A stretch of DNA of 32,713 nucleotides from Kribbella albertanoniae (GTDB lineage: Bacteria > Actinomycetota > Actinomycetes > Propionibacteriales > Kribbellaceae). Positions within the stretch are counted from its first letter, which is position 1, and each line of letters starts with the position of its first letter. Below are positions 1-5,550 of this stretch, piece after piece. The stretch is taken from contig NZ_SMKA01000070.1 in the NCBI RefSeq assembly GCF_004348455.1, forward strand, positions 1 through 32,713. Reading direction: 5' to 3'. The position numbers and the translations under genes were made by a program. The notes under the pieces were generated by a model that worked only from the letters and a program-made list of their open reading frames with translations, did not search any database and had not been told where the DNA came from.

Positions 1-133
1 CCGCCGTACAGACCGGCCGCACCACCACCGCCGTACGAGACCCGGCGCATCGCCACCGCCGAACGAGACCCGGCGCATCACCACCGCCATACAGAGCCGG
101 CGCACCGCCACCACCACTGCCGCCGTACAGACC
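1..133. repeat. Degenerate tandem repeat, 27-36 bp units
   Basis: At least four imperfect units follow one another at 15-42 (28 bp), 43-70 (28 bp), 71-97 (27 bp) and 98-133 (36 bp), with part of another at 1-14. Each ends in a form of CCGCCGTACAGACC. Read on the minus strand the units suggest Gly-Leu-Tyr-Gly-Gly repeats, but the two 28-bp units break any frame and no start codon precedes them, so I do not call a gene. The array runs off the window edge. It could be a decayed Gly-rich coding repeat or a non-coding minisatellite. Confidence 0.6.
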
Positions 134-164
134 GGCAATGGGGACGGATATCCCCCGAAGTGGT

Positions 165-197
165 CCCTTCTCCGTTCATATGACGAGGGGAGAAGGG
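165..197. repeat. 9-bp perfect inverted repeat (hairpin)
   Basis: CCCTTCTCC at 165-173 pairs exactly with GGAGAAGGG at 189-197 around a 15-base loop containing CATATG. No T-run follows on either strand. It could end transcription of a minus-strand gene outside the window or act as an operator. The rest of 134-349 shows no other structure apart from a -10-like TAGCGT at 334-339 just before serB. Confidence 0.5.
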
Positions 198-349
198 GCA
201 ATCTGAAGGGAGGGGATCCGTTGAAAGTGCCGGATGGAGTGGCTGGGCTCAGGGTGGGGCGCGGGTGCGGTGGGAAGGGCGGGTGTTCATGTTTGGGATG
301 TGGACCGGACCACCGCGTGACAGGTCTTGTGGGTAGCGTTCGGGGTGTC

Positions 350-1567
350 ATGACTGAACAGCCTGAGGTTGAGATGCATTCGCACGATCGTCCGACGCTG
401 CTGGTGACGTTGACCGGTACGGACCGGCCGGGGCTGACGTCTGCCGTGCTGTCGACGCTGGCCACGCGGGGGCTCGAGGTCATCGACGCGGAGCAGGTCG
501 TGCTGCGAGGGCGGCTGATCCTCGGTGTGCTGCTGTCGGCACCGCGTGATCACAAGAACCTGAAGGAAGAGCTCAAGCTGCTCGCCGCCGCTCTCGACAT
601 CGACATCTCGGTGAAGAAGGGTGTCGGCGACAACGAACCCCGGCGCAAGGGCCGCAGCCAGGTGACCGTGATCGGGCATCCGCTGTCGGCGGTCGGGCTC
701 GCGGCGATCGCCGGGCGGATCGCGGACACCGGGGCGAACATCGACCGGATCAGCCGGATGGCGCGGTACCCGGTGACGGCGATGGAGATTGCGGTGTCGG
801 GTGCGGAGCCGGAGACGCTGCGGACGGTGCTGGCGCAGGAAGGTGTTCGCCAGGGGCTGGACGTCGCCGTACAGGATGGTGGGTTGTACCGGCGGGCCAA
901 GCGGCTGATCGTGATGGACGTCGACTCCACGCTGATCCAGGGCGAGGTGATCGAGATGCTCGCCGGGCACGCCGGCCGGCTGGAGGAAGTTGCCCGGGTC
1001 ACCGATCAGGCGATGCGGGGCGAGCTGGACTTCGCCGAGTCGCTCGAGCATCGGGTCAAGGCGCTGGCCGGGTTGCCGGCGTCCGCGCTTGATGACGTGT
1101 ACGACGCGATCCAGTTCGCACCGGGTGCGCGCACGCTCGTGCGGACGCTGAAGCGGCTCGGGTACCAGTTCGCGATCGTGAGCGGTGGGTTCAGCCAGAT
1201 CACCGACAAGCTCGCCGCCGAGCTCGGCATCGACTACGCGAAGGCGAACGAGCTGGAGATCGTCGACGGCAAACTCACCGGCCGCGTGATCGGCGAGATC
1301 GTCGACCGCGCCGGCAAGGCCGTCGCCCTGCGCCAGTTCGCCGAGCGCTCGAACACGCCGCTCTCGCAGACGGTCGCGATCGGCGACGGCGCCAACGACC
1401 TAGACATGCTCGCCGCCGCCGGCCTCGGCGTCGCCTTCAACGCCAAACCAGTAGTCCAGGCCGCCGCCGACACCCACGTCAGCGTCCCCTACCTCGACAC
1501 GATCCTCTACCTCCTCGGCATCAGCCGCGAAGAAGTAGAAACCGCCGACGCCGACCAACCCGCCTGA
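350..1567 (+). CDS. serB: Phosphoserine phosphatase SerB
   Basis: Last step of serine synthesis: hydrolyses O-phosphoserine to L-serine in the cytoplasm. The 405-residue protein has two N-terminal ACT-type regulatory domains (about 16-85 and 100-170) followed by a HAD phosphatase domain. HAD motifs are visible: DVDST at 190-194 (Asp190 nucleophile, Asp192 acid/base), SGG at 278-280, and GDGAND at 345-350. This is the long ACT-containing SerB typical of actinobacteria. The reading frame extends upstream to 221, but I choose ATG 350 because the ACT domain begins soon after it and the upstream residues are Gly-rich and unlike the family. A TAGCGT hexamer at 334-339 lies 10 bases before the start, so the leader would be very short. 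Confidence 0.95.
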   Translation: MTEQPEVEMHSHDRPTLLVTLTGTDRPGLTSAVLSTLATRGLEVIDAEQVVLRGRLILGVLLSAPRDHKNLKEELKLLAAALDIDISVKKGVGDNEPRRKGRSQVTVIGHPLSAVGLAAIAGRIADTGANIDRISRMARYPVTAMEIAVSGAEPETLRTVLAQEGVRQGLDVAVQDGGLYRRAKRLIVMDVDSTLIQGEVIEMLAGHAGRLEEVARVTDQAMRGELDFAESLEHRVKALAGLPASALDDVYDAIQFAPGARTLVRTLKRLGYQFAIVSGGFSQITDKLAAELGIDYAKANELEIVDGKLTGRVIGEIVDRAGKAVALRQFAERSNTPLSQTVAIGDGANDLDMLAAAGLGVAFNAKPVVQAAADTHVSVPYLDTILYLLGISREEVETADADQPA

Positions 1568-1590
1568 CCCACCACCCCGCCGTACGGCGA

Positions 1591-1647
1591 CCTTGAGCAC
1601 CCACCAACCACGATCGCCGTCGCAGCACGGTCGAACCGTGCACAAGG
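1591..1647. repeat. 57-bp palindromic repeat, copy 1
   Basis: First of two 57-bp units in the serB-GNAT gap. Its ends are CCTTGAGCAC (1591-1600) and GTGCACAAGG (1638-1647), which pair with one mismatch. About 47 of 57 positions match copy 2, from which it is separated by 15 bp. Size, dyad symmetry and intergenic position resemble REP/BIME-type elements. No transposase gene is nearby. Confidence 0.7.
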
Positions 1648-1662
1648 TCGCGCCACGCGGCA

Positions 1663-1719
1663 CCTTGGGCACCCATCGACCACGATCGGCGCCGCTGAGT
1701 GGTCGAAGCGTGCACAAGG
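1663..1719. repeat. 57-bp palindromic repeat, copy 2
   Basis: Second 57-bp unit. CCTTGGGCAC at 1663-1672 faces GTGCACAAGG at 1710-1719, and an inner perfect pair, CGACCAC at 1677-1683 and GTGGTCG at 1699-1705, lengthens the hairpin. Conservation of both ends of the dyad between copies suggests the fold matters. The unit runs straight into the GNAT fragment and supplies that fragment's only in-frame start codon. Confidence 0.7.
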
Positions 1720-2028
1720 CTGACAATCGGGCGGGCCGGTTTCCGGCCGGACGCGTCGACGCTCGCGTACGACGGCGACGTACTGGTCGGTGTGGTGATC
1801 GCGCTCGACGGCGACGAGGGGTACGTCGAACAGCTCGCGGTCGGCGTGGACCACCGGAACCGGGGAATCGCGCGGGCGATGCTGGACCGGACCGCCGCGG
1901 AGTTCCACCGGCTGGGCCGGACCAAGCTGACTCTCTGGACGCACTCCGGGACCGGTGCGCTCGCGATGTACGAACACCTCGGTCTCAGCGTTCGGCGCAG
2001 CACGACTGTTCATCGGCTCATGCTCTGA
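1699..2028 (+). pseudogene. GNAT acetyltransferase, N-terminally truncated remnant
   Basis: The 109-residue frame has the central and C-terminal part of a GNAT acetyltransferase: a strand ending DVLVGVV, the V-A/D-x-x-x-R-N-R-G-I-A acetyl-CoA loop at about residues 50-60, and the C-terminal A-M-Y-E-H-L-G-L motif. GNAT proteins are usually 140-180 residues; the first strand and helices 1-2 are absent. The only available start, GTG 1699, follows an in-frame TGA at 1696-1698 and lies in the inner arm of the 57-bp repeat. No ribosome binding site is evident. I read it as the 3' part of a gene whose front was lost at the repeat junction; a short functional protein is less likely. Confidence 0.6.
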
Positions 2029-2032
2029 ACTG

Positions 2033-2061
2033 TTGACAGCGACCGTGAGAGCGCTCACATT
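2033..2061 (+). promoter_or_regulatory. Promoter of the GH16 glucanase gene
   Basis: A perfect -35 hexamer TTGACA at 2033-2038 is followed after 17 bases by CACATT at 2056-2061, a weak -10 (three of six). The spacer and -10 are covered by the operator at 2046-2059, an arrangement expected for repression. The promoter begins five bases after the stop of the GNAT remnant. Confidence 0.5.
2046..2059. promoter_or_regulatory. LacI-family (CebR-like) operator
   Basis: TGAGAGCGCTCACA matches 12 of 14 positions of the Streptomyces CebR operator TGGGAGCGCTCCCA and contains the AGCGCT core common to LacI-family sites. It lies between the -35 and -10 elements and 42 bases before the glucanase start. 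I infer sugar-inducible control, probably by a cello- or laminari-oligosaccharide; the regulator gene is not in the window. Confidence 0.65.
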
Positions 2062-2101
2062 TGGCTCAACTTGTTGGCCTCAACCCGCCCCGGAGGTCGC
2101 C

Positions 2102-3475
2102 GTGCGCTCCCGCCGTCTTTTCACCGCATCACTCGCCGCCCCACTCCTCATCGCCGCGTCGCTGACTGTCGTCGCGCAGGCAAGTGCGCCACCGCCACCG
2201 GCTGGGTGGTCGACCGTCTGGGTTGACGACTTCAACGGGCCGGCGAACACGCTGCCGTCCGGTGCGAACTGGATCATCGACACCGGCCATGGCTATCCCG
2301 GTGGCCCCGCGAACTGGGGTACCGGCGAAGTCCAGAACTACACGAACAGCACCAACAACATCGGCCTCGACGGCGCCGGCAACCTGCGGATCACCCCGCG
2401 TCGCGACGGTGCCGGCAACTGGACGTCGGCCCGGATCGAGACCCAGCGCAGCAACTTCAAGCCGCCGGCCGGCGGGGTGCTCGCGATGGAGAGCCGCATC
2501 CAGATGCCGAACGTCACCGGCAACGCCGCACTCGGCTACTGGCCGGCGTTCTGGGCGCTGGGGTCGCCGTACCGGGGCAACTACTGGAACTGGCCGGGTA
2601 TCGGCGAGTTCGACATCATGGAGAACGTCAACGGGATCAACTCGGTCTGGGGCGTGCTGCACTGCGGCGTGAACCCCGGCGGCCCGTGCAACGAGACCAG
2701 CGGCCTCGGCGCTAGCCGCGCCTGCCCGGGCTCGACCTGTCAGTCCGGGTTCCACACCTACCGCTTCGAGTGGGACACAAGCATCTCGCCGCAGCAACTG
2801 CGTTGGTACGTCGATGGCCAGCAGTACCACTCGATCAGCCAGAGCCAGCTCCCAGCAGACACCTGGTCGAACATGACCTCGCATGCCGGCTACTTCATCC
2901 TGCTGAACCTGGCGATCGGCGGGGCGTTCCCGGATGCACTCAACGGCCCGACCCCACGCGCCGAGACGGTGCCCGACCGCCCAATGGTCGTCGACTACGT
3001 CGCTGTGACGCAGAAGGGCGGCGGTACGACGCCTCCGCCGACCTCTCCCCCGCCAGGTGGCGGCGGTAGCGCGTACAGCACCATTCAGGCCGAGTCCGCC
3101 CAGCAGCAGAGCGGCACCGGCGTCGAGACCACCACCGACACCGGCGGCGGCCAGAACCTGATGCAGGTCGGCAACGGCGACTGGGCGCTCTACCGAGGCA
3201 TCGACTTCGGCAGCACCCCGGCCCGCCAGTTCACCGGCCGAGTGGCCTCCGGCGTCGGCGGCGGGGCCAGCGGCTTGGTCGAAGTCCGCCTGGACAGTCG
3301 CAGTAACGCACCGATCGGCACCTTCGCGATCGGCAATACCGGCGGCTGGCAGTCCTGGCGCTCGGTCCCGACCAACATCTCGTCCGTCACCGGCGTCCAC
3401 GACGTCTACCTGACCTTCACCAGCGGCCAGCCGGCCGACTTCGTGAACGTCAACTGGTTCATCTTCGGTCACTGA
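2102..3475 (+). CDS. Secreted GH16 beta-glucanase with C-terminal CBM6
   Basis: Predicted extracellular endo-beta-1,3(4)-glucanase (laminarinase type), 457 residues. A signal peptide spans about 1-28 (Arg-rich start, hydrophobic core, AQASA). The GH16 domain covers about 35-300 and has the catalytic signature EFDIME at 169-174, with Glu169 as nucleophile and Glu174 as acid/base. A Pro/Gly/Thr-rich linker at about 302-322 leads to a family 6 carbohydrate-binding module (about 323-457, beginning TIQAESA and ending NVNWFIFG). I choose GTG 2102 because GGAG sits at 2092-2095 and the signal peptide starts there; the frame is open upstream to 1955 but overlaps the GNAT remnant. The next gene begins one base after the stop. 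A LacI-type operator covers the promoter. Confidence 0.9.
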   Translation: MRSRRLFTASLAAPLLIAASLTVVAQASAPPPPAGWSTVWVDDFNGPANTLPSGANWIIDTGHGYPGGPANWGTGEVQNYTNSTNNIGLDGAGNLRITPRRDGAGNWTSARIETQRSNFKPPAGGVLAMESRIQMPNVTGNAALGYWPAFWALGSPYRGNYWNWPGIGEFDIMENVNGINSVWGVLHCGVNPGGPCNETSGLGASRACPGSTCQSGFHTYRFEWDTSISPQQLRWYVDGQQYHSISQSQLPADTWSNMTSHAGYFILLNLAIGGAFPDALNGPTPRAETVPDRPMVVDYVAVTQKGGGTTPPPTSPPPGGGGSAYSTIQAESAQQQSGTGVETTTDTGGGQNLMQVGNGDWALYRGIDFGSTPARQFTGRVASGVGGGASGLVEVRLDSRSNAPIGTFAIGNTGGWQSWRSVPTNISSVTGVHDVYLTFTSGQPADFVNVNWFIFGH

Positions 3476-3476
3476 C

Positions 3477-4412
3477 ATGGGTACGGCGAAACTTCTCGCC
3501 GCTGGAGTGGTGCTGGTCGGTGTGGCCGCCGTGATGGTGGTCCACCACCAGCCCACCAGCCAGGCGCATGTCGACCACTCGCAGCACGGTCAGGCACCGA
3601 GTACGGCCGAGGCAGCGGCCATGATGGCCGCCCAAGAAGCACCGGTTCGCGGCTCGGAGTTCCGGGCCGAGTGCCGCAGCAGTCACCGAGCCGGTGACGA
3701 TCCGATCGTGTTCCCCGGCCAGTCCGGCGGGTCACACATCCACGAGTTCTTCGGCAACACCACTACCAACGCCCACTCCACGCTGCAGTCGCTGCGGCTC
3801 GGTGGCACGAACTGCGATCCGGTGTCGGACAAATCGGCGTACTGGACTCCGACGCTGTACCAGAACGGCGTACCGGTTGCGCCTGAGCGAGTGACCATCT
3901 ACTACCAGGGCATCACCGACCGCACCAACGCGCAGGCCTATCCACAAGGTCTGCGGTACGTGATCGGGAATGCGCTCGCGACCAGTCCGGAGCAGAACCC
4001 GGCCGCCCGGTGGTCCTGTGTCGGCCAGAGCCAGTCCAGCCGGGACTTCCTGGTCTGTCCGCCCGGTACGAAGCTGGAGAACTACCTGGACTTCCCGACC
4101 TGCTGGGACGGGGTCCGGCTCGATTCACCGAACCACAAGGATCACATGGCGTTTCCAGCCGGTACGACGTGTCCGTCCACCCATCCGGTCGTCGTACCGC
4201 GGCTGGAGTTCCTGATCACCTACCCGGTCAACGGCACCGGACTGAGCCTGGCCGGCACCCGGAACGGGACGAATGTCACCACCGCCCCCGGCTACACGTT
4301 CCACGGCGACTTCCTGAACGTCTGGGACCCGGCCGAGCTCCAGCGGCGCGTGGACAACTGCATCCGGGCCGGCTACGTCTGCGGGACGGACGGCCAGCCG
4401 ATTCAGCAATAG
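3477..4412 (+). CDS. Secreted or membrane-anchored DUF1996 protein
   Basis: A 311-residue protein of the DUF1996 family, which is found in fungi and actinobacteria, often in secreted proteins; its biochemical function is unknown to me. A hydrophobic segment at about 4-22 acts as signal peptide or anchor. A His-rich stretch follows (HH at 23-24, then H31, H34, H37). The family hallmark HIHEFFGNTTTN is at 87-98, followed by the conserved DKSAYW and a late CWDG. Several Cys suggest disulfides outside the cell. The ATG is one base after the glucanase stop, so the two are probably co-transcribed and translationally coupled, and a role in polysaccharide binding or breakdown can be inferred from that alone. 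Confidence 0.85.
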   Translation: MGTAKLLAAGVVLVGVAAVMVVHHQPTSQAHVDHSQHGQAPSTAEAAAMMAAQEAPVRGSEFRAECRSSHRAGDDPIVFPGQSGGSHIHEFFGNTTTNAHSTLQSLRLGGTNCDPVSDKSAYWTPTLYQNGVPVAPERVTIYYQGITDRTNAQAYPQGLRYVIGNALATSPEQNPAARWSCVGQSQSSRDFLVCPPGTKLENYLDFPTCWDGVRLDSPNHKDHMAFPAGTTCPSTHPVVVPRLEFLITYPVNGTGLSLAGTRNGTNVTTAPGYTFHGDFLNVWDPAELQRRVDNCIRAGYVCGTDGQPIQQ

Positions 4413-4427
4413 GCCCATCCAGCAATA

Positions 4428-4444
4428 AGACCGGATTGCGGTCT
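4428..4444 (+). terminator. Small stem-loop after the glucanase operon
   Basis: AGACCG (4428-4433) pairs perfectly with CGGTCT (4439-4444) around a 5-base loop, 16 bases after the DUF1996 stop. There is no U-tract and the stem is short, so termination is only possible, not convincing. Confidence 0.3.
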
Positions 4445-4461
4445 CCCGGGGGCCGAGCACT

Positions 4462-4467
4462 TATCCT
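4462..4467 (+). promoter_or_regulatory. -10 element of cphB (leaderless start)
   Basis: TATCCT lies six bases before the cphB ATG at 4474. With the usual distance from -10 to transcription start, the mRNA would begin at or next to the start codon. No purine-rich ribosome binding site precedes the ATG, and no good -35 is visible (TTGCGG at 4436-4441 is 20 bases away). Confidence 0.5.
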
Positions 4468-4473
4468 TCGGCT

Positions 4474-5550
4474 ATGTCAGAACAGTTGGGTGGGGTGAAC
4501 AGTGGGCCGGGGGCCCTGTTCGCCATTGGTGGTGCCGAGGACAAGCTGAAGAAGCGCACGGTGCTGCAGGAGTTCGTCGAGGCTGCCGGTGGGTCGAAGG
4601 CGCGGATCGTGGTGGTGCCCACCGCGTCGGCGCTCGGGCAGGATGTCGTCGACGTTTACCACGCGCTGTTCGCGGCTCTCGGTGCCCAGAGTGTCGTCGG
4701 GGTCCGCCCGGAGAGCCGGGAGGACGCCGACGACCCCGCGTTCATCGCTCCGGTGCATGACGCTACCGGGATCTTCATGACCGGTGGCAACCAACTGAAG
4801 CTCGCGGGTGTTGTCACCGGTACGGCGTTCGGCCGGGCCGTCACCGCGGCTCACGCGCGCGGGGCGGCCGTGGGAGGCACGTCTGCGGGTGCGAGCATCC
4901 TGGCCGAGCACATGATCGCCTTCGGCCGGTCCGGCGCGACACCGCGACAGCGGATGAGCCAGCTGTCGAACGGACTGGGTCTGGTGCAGGGCGCGATCGT
5001 CGACCAGCACTTCGCCCAGCGGAACCGGTACGGGCGGCTGCTGTCGCTGGTTGCCCAGTCCCCCGGGCTGCTCGGGATCGGGGTGGACGAGGACACGGCT
5101 GCCGTCGTACGGGGGACTCATCTTGAGGTGGTCGGCCGTGGCGCGGTGACGATCTTCGACGGGAGCCGGATCACCTCGAACGCACACAACGCGAGCCGGT
5201 CCGAGCCGCTGCTCGCGTCGGGCGTCGTACTGCATGTGCTGCCGGCAACGGCAACGTTCGACCTGCAGGCCCGGGTGTTGTTGTCCTACGGGCCGCAGCC
5301 GCCGGCCGAGGAGATCGCCGGGCTGGAGGCCGCCGAGGCGGACCTGCGGAAGCTGGCGAAGGAGATCGCGGCCGAGGGCGTTTCACCCAAGTACTACGCG
5401 GATCGCAAGAAGCGGGCCGGGCGGCGTACTGCCAAGACCGCGCGGTCGTCGGCCGCCGGGGAGTCCAGACCGGAGGCGACCGAGCCGTTCACGGCCGGCG
5501 CCGACCTCGACTCCCCCGACAGTCAGCGACGAGACACAGGAACCTCATGA
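4474..5550 (+). CDS. cphB: Cyanophycinase CphB
   Basis: Intracellular serine peptidase of family S51 that cuts cyanophycin (multi-L-arginyl-poly-L-aspartate) into beta-Asp-Arg dipeptides. The protein has 358 residues; the catalytic core, about 10-270, matches the usual ~270-residue enzyme. The nucleophile is Ser137 in GGTSAGAS; His179 (VDQHF) and Glu206 (VDEDTA) fit the triad, each offset by five from the Ser132-His174-Glu201 triad of the Synechocystis enzyme as I recall it. FMTGGNQ at 101-107 is also typical. An extra ~80-residue tail has a helical Glu/Ala part, then a basic run RKKRAGRR, then an acidic end. No signal peptide. The stop overlaps the cphA start in ATGA, so the pair is co-translated. 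Confidence 0.93.
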   Translation: MSEQLGGVNSGPGALFAIGGAEDKLKKRTVLQEFVEAAGGSKARIVVVPTASALGQDVVDVYHALFAALGAQSVVGVRPESREDADDPAFIAPVHDATGIFMTGGNQLKLAGVVTGTAFGRAVTAAHARGAAVGGTSAGASILAEHMIAFGRSGATPRQRMSQLSNGLGLVQGAIVDQHFAQRNRYGRLLSLVAQSPGLLGIGVDEDTAAVVRGTHLEVVGRGAVTIFDGSRITSNAHNASRSEPLLASGVVLHVLPATATFDLQARVLLSYGPQPPAEEIAGLEAAEADLRKLAKEIAAEGVSPKYYADRKKRAGRRTAKTARSSAAGESRPEATEPFTAGADLDSPDSQRRDTGTS

